A DNA stretch of 64,000 nt from CAWBRY01 sp963791295 (GTDB lineage: Bacteria > Bacteroidota > Bacteroidia > Chitinophagales > Chitinophagaceae): assembly GCA_963791295.1 (NCBI GenBank), contig CAWBRY010000001.1, positions 1,488,001 to 1,552,000 of the forward strand, given 5' to 3'. The position numbers and the translations under genes are program-made. Below, piece after piece: positions 35,372 to 44,694 of this stretch. The number at the start of each line of letters is the position of its first letter. Position 1 is the stretch's first letter. The notes under the pieces are model-generated. The model was not told the DNA's origin, did not search any database, and saw nothing but the letters and a program-made list of their open reading frames with translations.

Positions 35372-36727
35372 ATGAAAGTAACTATTTATCCTTCCCCCTT
35401 AAAAGGAACTATTCATGCACCTGCATCGAAAAGTTCTATGCAAAGGGCATGCGCAGCTGCGCTACTGAATAAGGGCAGGACGATCATCAATAATCCCGGC
35501 AATAGTAATGATGATAAAGCAGCGCTTTCCATCATCAGCCAGTTAGGAGCCGATGTTGTTGACAATAAGGGCGAAGTGATTGTAGATAGCAAAGGATTCC
35601 CATTCGCAAATGAACTGGATGCAAATGAAAAAGATGCGCCGCTATCGATTCACTGCGGTGAAAGCGGGCTGAGCATCCGCATGTTTACAACCATTGCCGC
35701 GCTTAGTAAACGCCAAATAAGGATCGATGGTGAAGGGAGTCTTTTAAGAAGGCCAATGGATTTTTTCGACAGTGTCCTGCCCGAATTGGGAGTGCGCGTA
35801 GAATCCAAAAATGGAAAATTGCCTTTGCTGATCCAAGGTCCACTTCAACCGGCAAATATTGATATCGACGGATCGTTGAGCTCGCAATTTCTGACTGGCT
35901 TGCTGATGGCTTATGGGGTTTTTCCAACGGATCCTGGGAAGGATGCAAAACGTACCGACGAGGTGTTGGCAACAATCACCGTCGACAATCTCAAAAGCAA
36001 ACCTTACATCGACCTGACCCTGGATGTCATGAAAAAATTTGGCTTCAATCTGCCGGAGAACAGGAACTATGAAAAATTCATATTCTACAATCGTTCAGGG
36101 AATCAAGATTCTACTGAACCCAAATCATATATCGTTGAAGGGGATTGGAGCGCCGGCGCATTTTTATTGGTAGCGGGAGCCATTGCTGGTCCCGTCACGG
36201 TGAGAGGTCTGGACCTTACTTCCACGCAAGCGGACAGAGCTATTATAGATGCGTTGATGGCGGCCAATGCGGCCGTGGCTATAGAAGCTAAAGGAATAAA
36301 AATTCTTTCATCGGAAATGGATGGTTTTTATTTCGATGCTAACAACTGCCCCGATCTATTTCCTCCGCTCGTAGCGCTGGCTGCATATTGCAAAGGCAAA
36401 ACGACGCTACGGGGTTTGAACCGTCTGGTTCACAAAGAAAGCAACCGGGCTCTTACACTTCAGGATGAGTTTGATAAAATGGGAGTGACCATCACGTTTG
36501 ACGGCGATGACATGATCGTTGAAGGCGGCGGTATTGTCAAAGGCGCCGATACGCATTCACATCATGACCATCGAATTGCAATGGCTTGTGCGGTCGCGGC
36601 ATTGAGGGCTGAGAGTGAAACGGTGATCGATGAAGCGCAGGCGGTGAGGAAATCGTACCCTGATTTTTACCATGATCTTAAAAACCTGGGTGCATCGGTA
36701 ACCTTACCATTCCAGACCATTAATTAA
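35372..36727 (+). CDS. aroA: 3-phosphoshikimate 1-carboxyvinyltransferase (EPSP synthase)
   Basis: Joins PEP to shikimate-3-phosphate. The N-terminal PASKSSMQRACAAALL contains the conserved Lys and Ser that bind substrate; CGESGLSIRMFTT, LSSQFLTGLLMA, EGDWSAGAFLLVAGA, NNCPDLFPPLVALAAYC and HDHRIAMA complete the family pattern. The usual GNSGTxxR motif reads CGESGLSIRMF, typical of the shorter EPSP variants of Bacteroidota, which may alter glyphosate sensitivity (inference). 451 residues. Confidence 0.93.
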   Translation: MKVTIYPSPLKGTIHAPASKSSMQRACAAALLNKGRTIINNPGNSNDDKAALSIISQLGADVVDNKGEVIVDSKGFPFANELDANEKDAPLSIHCGESGLSIRMFTTIAALSKRQIRIDGEGSLLRRPMDFFDSVLPELGVRVESKNGKLPLLIQGPLQPANIDIDGSLSSQFLTGLLMAYGVFPTDPGKDAKRTDEVLATITVDNLKSKPYIDLTLDVMKKFGFNLPENRNYEKFIFYNRSGNQDSTEPKSYIVEGDWSAGAFLLVAGAIAGPVTVRGLDLTSTQADRAIIDALMAANAAVAIEAKGIKILSSEMDGFYFDANNCPDLFPPLVALAAYCKGKTTLRGLNRLVHKESNRALTLQDEFDKMGVTITFDGDDMIVEGGGIVKGADTHSHHDHRIAMACAVAALRAESETVIDEAQAVRKSYPDFYHDLKNLGASVTLPFQTIN

Positions 36728-36742
36728 TCAAATAAATATTCC

Positions 36743-37762
36743 TTGAATTCATTCGGCCGCATATTTCGCATCTCAATATTTGGTGAATCACACGGTGAAT
36801 CAGTTGGCGTTGTTATTGATGGCTGTCCTGCCGGCTTAAGTCTAACTCTTGACGACTTTCTTCCGGATCTCGAGAGAAGGAAGGGCGGCACGCAGAAAGG
36901 CACTACTCCACGACAGGAGGAAGACCTTCCTATTTTTAAGAGTGGTCTATTCAACAATACCACTACAGGCGCACCAATCACTATACTTTTTGAAAATAAG
37001 AATATTCGCAGCAGTGACTATGAAAAGCAACGAGCCGTTCCTCGTCCGGGTCATGCCGATTTCGTCGCGAGGAAAAAAGCGGGAGGCTTTGAAGATTATA
37101 GGGGAAGCGGTCATTTTAGCGGGCGATTGACAGTTGCATTGGTGGCAGCGGGAGTGGTTGCAAAAAAATTGCTGAAACAAACTAAAATTGACGAGCCTGC
37201 AACGACAGTGGCGGTAAGCTCATCTATTTTGGAAATTGGTGGTGAAAAGGATTTGGAGAAGGGATTGCAAAAGGCCATTGACAATAAGGATTCAATTGGT
37301 GGTATCGTCGAATGCAGGGTAGAAGGATTGCCCGTCGGATTGGGAGAACCATTCTTTGATTCTGCGGAGTCGTTGATTAGTCATATTGTATTTGCCATCC
37401 CCGCGGTGAGGGCTATTGAATTCGGGACGGGTTTTGCTGCGGCAAAAATGTTTGGCAGCCAACACAATGATGCCATCGAGAACATGGAAGGAAAAACTCG
37501 AACCAACCATGCCGGTGGGATCGTTGGTGGATTATCTAACGGCAATGAATTGGTATTTCGAATAGCCATTAAGCCAACTTCCTCGACGCCGCGGGAACAA
37601 ACGACTTTGAATTGGGAAACAGCCCAGATTGAAACAGTTTCGGTTAAGGGTCGACATGATCTTTGTATTGCTTTGAGAGTGCCGGTTATCCTGGAGGCTG
37701 TGACCGCTGTGGTGCTGGCGGATTTATTCTTATTGGAGCAAGGGATAAAGCGTATTCTTTAG
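36743..37762 (+). CDS. aroC: Chorismate synthase
   Basis: Converts EPSP to chorismate using reduced FMN; last step of the common pathway. Motifs: GESHGESVGVVIDGCPAG (about 14-31), RPGHADFV and RGSGHFSGRLTVALVAAG (about 115-132), and NHAGGIVGGLSNGNELVFR. The TTG at 36743 is the start: it gives MNSFGRIFRISIFGESHG, the family N terminus, and no ATG or GTG is placed better. Last gene of the operon; shikimate genes for dehydroquinase, dehydrogenase and kinase are not in the window. Confidence 0.95.
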   Translation: MNSFGRIFRISIFGESHGESVGVVIDGCPAGLSLTLDDFLPDLERRKGGTQKGTTPRQEEDLPIFKSGLFNNTTTGAPITILFENKNIRSSDYEKQRAVPRPGHADFVARKKAGGFEDYRGSGHFSGRLTVALVAAGVVAKKLLKQTKIDEPATTVAVSSSILEIGGEKDLEKGLQKAIDNKDSIGGIVECRVEGLPVGLGEPFFDSAESLISHIVFAIPAVRAIEFGTGFAAAKMFGSQHNDAIENMEGKTRTNHAGGIVGGLSNGNELVFRIAIKPTSSTPREQTTLNWETAQIETVSVKGRHDLCIALRVPVILEAVTAVVLADLFLLEQGIKRIL

Positions 37763-37917
37763 CATTAAATTTAAACATAACACGCTGACCTTTAGACTGT
37801 AAGAAAACGAGTAGTACCCCCTTAAGAATATTAAAACGTTTGCCTATATTGTGCGCATCCGGACGATGAAAATGAAATTTTAGTGCAAAAAACCGGAGTT
37901 GGAAGAGCTCCATTCTT

Positions 37918-39609
37918 ATGATCAATAAACGCCACTCGTACCCCATCATAATATTTTCCTGTTTTCTTGTTGTTCTTGCCTCCTGCAAGAACAAAAGCAA
38001 GCATTCGGGTCCTCAGATCGTGCATACGCCGCAGGAGATGCAGCAAAAGGCCTCTGATCTGATCCACGACTACTTGGAATCCATTATTGATAACAAGAAC
38101 AAATTGGACGACTCCATTCAATTGAGCAATGCTCCATTGACCAAAGTGATTTATGAAAAGAATGAATATCGCCCTGCCTGGAGTCAATCCGAAAAGTGGC
38201 GACCTTCGGGAGAAGCCTTATATCAGTTTGTTTCCAATGCGCAGCTCTTTGGTTTGTTTCCGGAAGACTATCATATTGATGAATTGACCGGTATCCGGCA
38301 ACGATTCATTAATGACAGCCTGGTAAAAGGAGATCGTAAGGATGCAGCATTGTGGTCGAAGGCAGATATCCTGATGACGGATGCTTTTGTTCGAATCATG
38401 AAGGATGTTAAGTTGGGAAGGTTGCCTCAGGATAGTCTCACGCTTCGAAAAGATTCTGTATTGAGTAATGAATTTTTTGTCCAACAATTTGATGCCTTGC
38501 AGACATCAAAGACATTGCCGCAAATCATCAGATCCCTTGAGCCGAATCAAACAGGATATTCTTTATTGAAAGAAGGACTTAAAAAGTTTTTGGATAGTGC
38601 TGATTATCGAACCTTCACGGTGGTGCCTTCGCCCGGGAAGGATCCCAATTTCAAGAAAGCATTACAGACTCGTTTATTTGAAGGTGGTTTTCTTGCGACA
38701 GATTCGGTGGCGGCGGATTCATTGCATTTAGCTGCGGCTATAAAAAAGTTCCAGCAAAAAGCAGGAATCGCTGTGGATGGGAAAGCTGGCGAGGGGACCG
38801 TCCGCATGTTAAATACGTCCGACCGGGAAAAATTTATTCGTATTGCTATCAGCATGGACAAATACAAGATGCTGCCCGAGAAAATGCCGGATCATTATCT
38901 GTGGGTCAACCTGCCTGGTTATTCACTGCAGCTATGGGAGGCTGATAGCATCAAGTTCAGCTCAAAGATCATTTGTGGCAAAATAGCAACCAAGACTCCG
39001 CAACTGACCAGCGCTATTTCGGAAATGATCACTTATCCGCAATGGACAGTTCCGGCGAGCATCATTCAAAAAGAAATACTTCCGGCTGTCAAGCGGAATC
39101 CGGGATACCTGGCCAAAAAAGATTTCAGTCTGGTGGATAAGAACGGCGATGAAGTAGACCCATATACGGTGGAATGGGCGAAGTATAAGCATGGAATTCC
39201 GTATCGCGTGGTGCAGGGAAGTGGCGATGCGAATGCCCTTGGAATTTTCAAGTTCAATTTTAGTAATAAGTATGCTGTTTACCTGCATGATACTAACCAG
39301 CGTTATTTATTTGCCAGCACTACTCGCGCCTTGAGTCATGGTTGCGTGCGTGTGCAGGAATGGGAAAAGCTGGCTTATTTTATTTTGAAAAGCGATAGTG
39401 TGCAATCATCCGTCAAATTTTCTGTAAAAAGCGATTCTCTTCAAAGCTGGCTGAAAAGAAAACAAAAACATAGTATCCCTGTCCGTAATCGACTTCCTCT
39501 TTTTATCCGCTATTTCACGTGTGAAGGAAAAAATGGTACTATTCTTTTTTACGATGATATTTATGGCGAGGACAAACTTTTGCGATCTAAATATTTTGCA
39601 TCCAAATAA
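37918..39609 (+). CDS. L,D-transpeptidase lipoprotein (YcbB/LdtD-like)
   Basis: A 563-residue cell-wall enzyme forming 3-3 peptidoglycan cross-links or attaching proteins to the wall. The signal ends in a lipobox (VLASC, Cys23). A scaffold region (about 60-250) precedes a peptidoglycan-binding domain (LAAAIKKFQQKAGIAVDGKAGEGT, in pieces, about 263-295). The YkuD catalytic domain follows with YLHDTNQRYLF (substrate His) and SHGCVRV, the Cys near residue 476 being the nucleophile. Size and order match the YcbB group. It stands alone between aroC and the OmpA gene. Confidence 0.92.
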   Translation: MINKRHSYPIIIFSCFLVVLASCKNKSKHSGPQIVHTPQEMQQKASDLIHDYLESIIDNKNKLDDSIQLSNAPLTKVIYEKNEYRPAWSQSEKWRPSGEALYQFVSNAQLFGLFPEDYHIDELTGIRQRFINDSLVKGDRKDAALWSKADILMTDAFVRIMKDVKLGRLPQDSLTLRKDSVLSNEFFVQQFDALQTSKTLPQIIRSLEPNQTGYSLLKEGLKKFLDSADYRTFTVVPSPGKDPNFKKALQTRLFEGGFLATDSVAADSLHLAAAIKKFQQKAGIAVDGKAGEGTVRMLNTSDREKFIRIAISMDKYKMLPEKMPDHYLWVNLPGYSLQLWEADSIKFSSKIICGKIATKTPQLTSAISEMITYPQWTVPASIIQKEILPAVKRNPGYLAKKDFSLVDKNGDEVDPYTVEWAKYKHGIPYRVVQGSGDANALGIFKFNFSNKYAVYLHDTNQRYLFASTTRALSHGCVRVQEWEKLAYFILKSDSVQSSVKFSVKSDSLQSWLKRKQKHSIPVRNRLPLFIRYFTCEGKNGTILFYDDIYGEDKLLRSKYFASK

Positions 39610-39726
39610 ATGTTCTTCATTCGCTCAACTTGCTCATATTTCGGGTGTGAAGAATAAATGAATTTTCCTCTCCAACCAATTGAATCTTAGATAAATAATT
39701 TATTTTAGGATTCTGAACTTACCAGT

Positions 39727-39734
39727 TATTTTTG
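39727..39734 (+). promoter_or_regulatory. Candidate promoter -7 element (TATTTTTG) of the OmpA-family gene
   Basis: TAnnTTTG match 26 bases before the ATG. A near -33 element TTTA lies 19 bases upstream (39704-39707). Confidence 0.5.
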
Positions 39735-39760
39735 CCTTGACTTAAACCAAACTATCTCTT

Positions 39761-41101
39761 ATGAAGAAGATATTAGCTGCGTCGTTAGCATTCTTCCTTT
39801 TAGTTCCTGCAATTTATGGTCAGGATGACCAGATCAGGCGCCGGGAACTCGGACTTAGTTTTTTCCTCAATGATTTTATTACAGCTAACAGGATACGCGC
39901 TACTTCATTAAGCAAGGTTTTGGGAAATCGTCAATGGGCCAAATGGAGAGATATGGAAACGGGATTGGCCATCAACTATTTCAAAGGAATAACCAAGCAT
40001 GTGGATTTTGCTGGCGCGGTTGGCGCATCTTTTGTTATGTACCCGATGCCCAATAAGACTTTTGCGAAGAACTACCTGCTGGTTGAAGGAAGTGCAACCC
40101 TCAACCTGAGATTAACATCAAACGCCTACTGGGTTTCTCCTTATGTTATTGTCGGTGTCGGCGGTCATAAATACCGGGATTATTATGGTGCATTCCTGCC
40201 ATTGGGCCTGGGGTTTTCAGTTAATTTTCCAGATGGCGATCATCTATTTGTTAACTCTCAGTATCGCATTGCCATTACCAACGAAACATCCAGTTATCAT
40301 TTTCAACATAGCATAGGCCTGGCTGTTCCTATTCAAAAGAAAAAGGAACCTGTTGTGATCCCTCCGCCGCCACCACAACCTCCAAAGGACAGTGACCAGG
40401 ATGGAATACCTGATGATAAGGATAAGTGTCCTACGGTTGCTGGATTGGCGAAGTATGAAGGTTGTCCGATACCCGACACGGATAAGGACGGCATCAATGA
40501 TGAAGAAGACAAATGTCCTACCGTTGCTGGTTTGGCCCGCTACCAGGGCTGTCCTGTTCCGGATACGGATAATGATGGCATCAACGACGATGAAGATAAA
40601 TGTCCTACAGTGACTGGAGTTGCACGTTACCAGGGTTGCCCCGTTCCCGATACGGATGGAGATGGTGTAAATGATGAAGAGGATAAATGTCCGAATCTCG
40701 CAGGGCCTGTAGACAATCAGGGATGTCCGCCGGTTTCGCAGGAAGTGAAGAAAAAGGTGGATGTTGCCGCGAACAATATATTGTTTGTCACGGGTAGTTA
40801 TAAGTTGTTGGCAAAATCAAATAAGGGATTGAATGAAGTAGTGAAGATTATGGAAGCAAATCCGGATATGGTTATCTCCATTGACGGACATACGGATGAT
40901 GTTGGCAGTGATGAAATGAATCAAACACTCAGTGACAATCGTGCTGCAGCGGTAAAGAATTATTTCGTCAGCAAGGGAATTGCCGAAAGTCGTATTACCT
41001 CAGCTGGTCATGGAGAAACGACGCCGATAGCAGATAATAAGACAGCTGCTGGCAGGCAAAAGAACAGGAGAGTTGAAATGAAGCTGAGTTACTATAAGTA
41101 A
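39761..41101 (+). CDS. OmpA-family outer membrane protein with four thrombospondin type 3 repeats
   Basis: A 446-residue protein. Signal peptide (ending near IYGQ) and an N-terminal region of about 190 residues with the alternating pattern of a small beta-barrel. A proline-rich hinge (VVIPPPPPQPP) leads to four calcium-binding TSP3 repeats. The C-terminal 120 residues are an OmpA/MotB peptidoglycan-binding domain with ISIDGHTDDVGSDEMNQTLSDNRA and SAGHGETTPIADN, the Asp and Arg being the usual diaminopimelate contacts. It is likely an abundant outer membrane-to-wall tether. Confidence 0.92.
   Translation: MKKILAASLAFFLLVPAIYGQDDQIRRRELGLSFFLNDFITANRIRATSLSKVLGNRQWAKWRDMETGLAINYFKGITKHVDFAGAVGASFVMYPMPNKTFAKNYLLVEGSATLNLRLTSNAYWVSPYVIVGVGGHKYRDYYGAFLPLGLGFSVNFPDGDHLFVNSQYRIAITNETSSYHFQHSIGLAVPIQKKKEPVVIPPPPPQPPKDSDQDGIPDDKDKCPTVAGLAKYEGCPIPDTDKDGINDEEDKCPTVAGLARYQGCPVPDTDNDGINDDEDKCPTVTGVARYQGCPVPDTDGDGVNDEEDKCPNLAGPVDNQGCPPVSQEVKKKVDVAANNILFVTGSYKLLAKSNKGLNEVVKIMEANPDMVISIDGHTDDVGSDEMNQTLSDNRAAAVKNYFVSKGIAESRITSAGHGETTPIADNKTAAGRQKNRRVEMKLSYYK
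40388..40735 (+). repeat. Four in-frame 87-base TSP3 repeats
   Basis: Four 29-residue units with consensus DTDxDGINDEEDKCPTVAG followed by xxxYQGCPVP. Units two and three are the most alike. The last unit is the most diverged (PNLAGPVDNQGCP). Confidence 0.9.
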
Positions 41102-41171
41102 TAATAAGGTATATAGGGTATAAAAGGAATAGAAAGTATTTGAGCTTTTTATTGGGAAGGCACCATATTGT

Positions 41172-41239
41172 ACTCACCGCTCACAACTCACCACTCACAA
41201 CTAGCATCTAGCATCTAACATCAAGAATCTAGAATTAAG
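41172..41239. repeat. Degenerate ACTCACC/ACTCACA and TAGCATC tandem repeats
   Basis: Heptamers ACTCACC/ACTCACA run from 41172 to about 41202 and switch to TAGCATC/TAACATC/AGAATC units up to 41239. Same heptamer family as at 4536-4563 and 14551-14604. Confidence 0.7.
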
Positions 41240-41240
41240 A

Positions 41241-41296
41241 ATGCTTTGCGGAAGGCTGTATTCGGGTTGGATAAGTCCAGCCTACCCGCAAAGCAT
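41241..41296. repeat. Inverted repeat with 18/19-base arms
   Basis: ATGCTTTGCGGAAGGCTG (41241-41258) and CAGCCTACCCGCAAAGCAT (41278-41296) are reverse complements except for one base and one gap, around a 19-base loop. No T-tract follows, so it is not an ordinary terminator. Confidence 0.75.
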
Positions 41297-41850
41297 ATTC
41301 TGCGTTCTTGCTGCCCTTTCTGCAAAAATGGCACATACTGATTCTGCAGTGGTTTTAGGCACTTTTGATATTGGCCTGACGGTTTGATGAGCCCCTCCGG
41401 TCACCCGTCAAGGTTGTGAACGCTTACAAAGATGGCTTTTCAAGGAGCCTGAGCAAGTATTTGAATAATGTTAGTTTGCCAAATTACCGGTGTCCGGAAT
41501 GTTTAGCTTCTGAAGGGTTATTGATTGGCAATCATTGGAGGAAGGGTCGGAGAATCTGAATGGCTGGGTGGGTATTCGTGATCAAGATAACAAATGGTAG
41601 AACGTCTGTTATGAACACGCAAAGTTGGGGAGCTTTGTCCTATTTTTTGCAGATGGGGAAAACAAAATTATTAGACACAAAATCTGAACGGTTTGTGCAA
41701 AAAAAACCCAATGCATTTTTTTTTGAATTAGATTTTTTAGTAGATTATCTCAAAACGATTTTTTGCGTGAGAAATTGATTTTCATGAAGGCTTCTTATTT
41801 GTCTTACAGCCCATGATTTCCTCCGTAACTTTCCCCAAAATATCCGGAGT

Positions 41851-44694
41851 ATGAGGAGGCCAATCCTTTCCGTGACCTGCATTTTCGTTTCCTTTCTTTC
41901 TTTCGCACAGCGCTATGGTGGCAACCCTTCTTATCTAAAGTGGAAACAGATCAATACAGACTCGGCACGGATCATCTTTCCCGCAGGCCTGGATAGTCAG
42001 GCTAACCGGATTGCTTCTACTGTTCATTACCTGGCGGCTCATTCTGCTCCTGGCACCGATTCGCTGGCCCTGGGCTCCGGCCTTCATAAAATCGATATTG
42101 TATTGCAGAATCAAAGCACCATTGCCAATGCTTATGTTGGATTAGGTCCTTACCGTAGCGAATTTCTTTTGACCCCGGACCCGGACAATTTTGCTGAAGG
42201 CAGCATACCGTGGATCGATCAACTCGCTGTGCATGAATACCGCCATGTTATGCAGTTCAACAATTTTAGAAACGGCCTGAGCAAATTGATGTTGACGCTT
42301 TTTGGCGAAGAAGGATTAGCGCTTGCACTCAATGCCTCCGTTCCAGACTGGTTTTTCGAGGGAGATGCTGTATATAATGAGACTATACTGACAAACCAGG
42401 GCAGGGGACGATTGCCGTTGTTCCTCAATGCTTTTCCCTCTCTTTGGCAGTCTAAGAAGAGATATTCCTGGATGAAACTGCGCAATGGCTCTCTGAAAGA
42501 TTATGTGCCCAGTCATTATCATCTGGGTTATTTATTGGTCAATTACGGACGTGAAAAATTCGGCGCTGATTTCTGGAGTAAAGTAACAAGAGACGCCTCA
42601 GCGTATAAAGGATTGTTCTATCCATTTCAAAAGGCTGTGTTGAAGTACTCGGGAATGGATTATAAAACCTTTCGAAAACAAGCTTTTTCATACTATGAGT
42701 TTTATGGGAAGGACAAACTCACTGCACACTTTGAACCCGAACCCGAGGTTCCGGGCGTGCAAATTATCAATCCCGTCAACCATAAATATCTAACGAACTA
42801 TTATTTTCCACATTCTATAGGTAACGACTCATTGCTTTACCTGAAAGCAAGCTTTCGTCAGCGGGCGGCATTTTTCATCAAGGATAAATCGAAAGAGCGC
42901 AAACTAAGAGCAAGAGATATTTCCATTGATCAACAATACAGCTACCGGAACGGGAAAATTGTTTATGCCTCCTATGAGAGCGATCCACGATGGGGTTGGC
43001 GCGATTATTCAGTAATAAAGATCCTGGATATCTCTTCCGGGCGACAACAAACACTTACACGTAAGACAAGATATTTCACTCCGGATATATCTCCCAATGG
43101 AAACAGGATTGCAGTCGTGCAGCTCAACGACAAGGGAAAAAGTGAATTGCATATCATCGATGCAAAGAATGGCACTGTTCTGAACCAGGTAAGATCGGCA
43201 GAGATTGGCCTTTTTACGGACCCTAAATTCATAGATAACAACTCTCTCGTGTGTGCGGTCCGGCTAGTTGACGGGAAAATGGCATTGGCCATTGCCGACC
43301 TCTCGCTGGGAAGCGTTGTGAGGTTAACCGATCCTTCATTCAATGTGATCGGCTATCCATCTGTAGAGAATGGCATCATTTATTTTACAGCATCTTTCGG
43401 CGGCAATGATGACGTATTTGCGTTGCGGTTGACGGACAGGAAAATATTCCGGATCACCAGTAGACCATTCGGGAATTACTTCCCGAACGCGGCAAATGGA
43501 AAAATCACCTGGTCAGCCTTTACGGGCGAAGGATACCAGTTACGGCAGCTGGATGCAAAGGAAATCAAATGGAATGAAGTGAGTACAGATGAGATTTATC
43601 AATTGCGGGAGCGGTACTCCGTGAGTCATTCCGAAGAAATCCAGGATATATTAGGTAGGGTGCCTAATAGAAATTTTCCGATAACGAACTATAAGAAAGC
43701 TACCCGCCTCCTAAATTTTCATAGCTGGCGTCCATATTATTCCGATCCCATATTCACTTTCTCACTGTATGGCGAAAATGTTTTGAATACCATGCAGACT
43801 GAGTTATACTATTTATATAACCAGGATGAGCACACGAGTGCTGTTGGATTGAACGCAGTGTATGCAGGTTGGTTTCCGTATTTAAACCTTGGCACAGAAT
43901 ACACTTTTAATCGCGAAGACGTTGTAGGGTCCAGGATCAGGCGCTGGGACCAACTAGATACGCGATTTGGTTTGAGCCTGCCATTGAGCTATGCCAGCGG
44001 CCTCACGATAAAGAATTTCAATGTCGGCACTTACTATGTGCTGCGCAATGAATTCAATAAAGGTTTCTTTAAAGATTCCATCGGCAACTCCAATTTTAGT
44101 TATCTCCAGCATTTTATTTCATGGAGTCAGCAGATCCAGCGGGCTGCCCAACACATATATCCACATTTGGGATATGCCTTTTCCGCCATCCACCGGCATG
44201 CGATAACGCGCTATGAAGGATATCATTTTATTGGAAATGGTTCCATATATCTTCCAGGTATCCTTTCCAATCACAATGTTCTATTGACCGGATCTTTTCA
44301 ACAAAGAGATACGCTGGCACAAGTTGGCTTCTCCAATCAATTTGCATACTCGAGAGGATATGAGGGCCGGTATTTTTCCCGGATGTGGCGATTGTCTGCC
44401 AACTATCATTTTCCACTTGTTTATCCGGATTGGGGCTTTGGAAATATTCTATATCTGAGGCAGATCCGGGCCAATGCATTTTATGATTTCACGAAAGTCT
44501 ATTCCCTGAATAAGAGCATGACCAGGGATCAGTGTAGTGTAGGAGCGGAACTCTTCTTCGATACAAAATGGTGGAATGAATACCCGGTTACCTTTGGCAT
44601 TCGCGTTAGTCGATTGCTCGATCGTGACCAGTTTGATGGGTTCAGAGGGACTGTCTTTGAATTCGTGCTTCCGGCAAGTATCATTCCACGATGA
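41851..44694 (+). CDS. Large surface protein: HExxH peptidase-like domain, beta-propeller and outer-membrane barrel
   Basis: A 947-residue exported protein with a short signal peptide (ending SFAQ). Residues about 30-290 resemble gluzincin metallopeptidases: AVHEYRHVMQF gives HExxH (about 128-132), and PDWFFEGDAVYNE supplies a downstream Glu (near 173). Residues about 330-570 contain TolB/PD40-like propeller blades (YFTPDISPNGNRIAVVQLN, IIDAKNGTVL). The last 330 residues have amphipathic strands ending in an aromatic-poor but barrel-like C terminus, as in outer membrane proteins. I know similar long proteins in Bacteroidota only as hypothetical. Activity is unproven. Its TGA is directly adjacent to the TCA of the convergent PAP2 gene. 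Confidence 0.8.
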   Translation: MRRPILSVTCIFVSFLSFAQRYGGNPSYLKWKQINTDSARIIFPAGLDSQANRIASTVHYLAAHSAPGTDSLALGSGLHKIDIVLQNQSTIANAYVGLGPYRSEFLLTPDPDNFAEGSIPWIDQLAVHEYRHVMQFNNFRNGLSKLMLTLFGEEGLALALNASVPDWFFEGDAVYNETILTNQGRGRLPLFLNAFPSLWQSKKRYSWMKLRNGSLKDYVPSHYHLGYLLVNYGREKFGADFWSKVTRDASAYKGLFYPFQKAVLKYSGMDYKTFRKQAFSYYEFYGKDKLTAHFEPEPEVPGVQIINPVNHKYLTNYYFPHSIGNDSLLYLKASFRQRAAFFIKDKSKERKLRARDISIDQQYSYRNGKIVYASYESDPRWGWRDYSVIKILDISSGRQQTLTRKTRYFTPDISPNGNRIAVVQLNDKGKSELHIIDAKNGTVLNQVRSAEIGLFTDPKFIDNNSLVCAVRLVDGKMALAIADLSLGSVVRLTDPSFNVIGYPSVENGIIYFTASFGGNDDVFALRLTDRKIFRITSRPFGNYFPNAANGKITWSAFTGEGYQLRQLDAKEIKWNEVSTDEIYQLRERYSVSHSEEIQDILGRVPNRNFPITNYKKATRLLNFHSWRPYYSDPIFTFSLYGENVLNTMQTELYYLYNQDEHTSAVGLNAVYAGWFPYLNLGTEYTFNREDVVGSRIRRWDQLDTRFGLSLPLSYASGLTIKNFNVGTYYVLRNEFNKGFFKDSIGNSNFSYLQHFISWSQQIQRAAQHIYPHLGYAFSAIHRHAITRYEGYHFIGNGSIYLPGILSNHNVLLTGSFQQRDTLAQVGFSNQFAYSRGYEGRYFSRMWRLSANYHFPLVYPDWGFGNILYLRQIRANAFYDFTKVYSLNKSMTRDQCSVGAELFFDTKWWNEYPVTFGIRVSRLLDRDQFDGFRGTVFEFVLPASIIPR

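Larger units (their letters stand above)
41102..41850. other. Long intergenic region with repeats and an inverted repeat, no convincing gene
   Basis: About 750 bases. It contains heptamer repeats (41172-41202), TAGCATC-type repeats (41202-41239) and a large inverted repeat (41241-41296). An ATG-less open frame about 41384-41560 contains a CPEC motif but no recognisable protein. A 72-codon frame at 41560-41778 looks non-coding. Possibly the remnant of a lost gene. Confidence 0.5.

Noticed and set aside
41560..41778. 72-codon open frame in the long intergenic region
   Set aside because: Composition is odd (poly-Lys/Phe from A and T runs), no family pattern, no promoter or start context; most likely non-coding.
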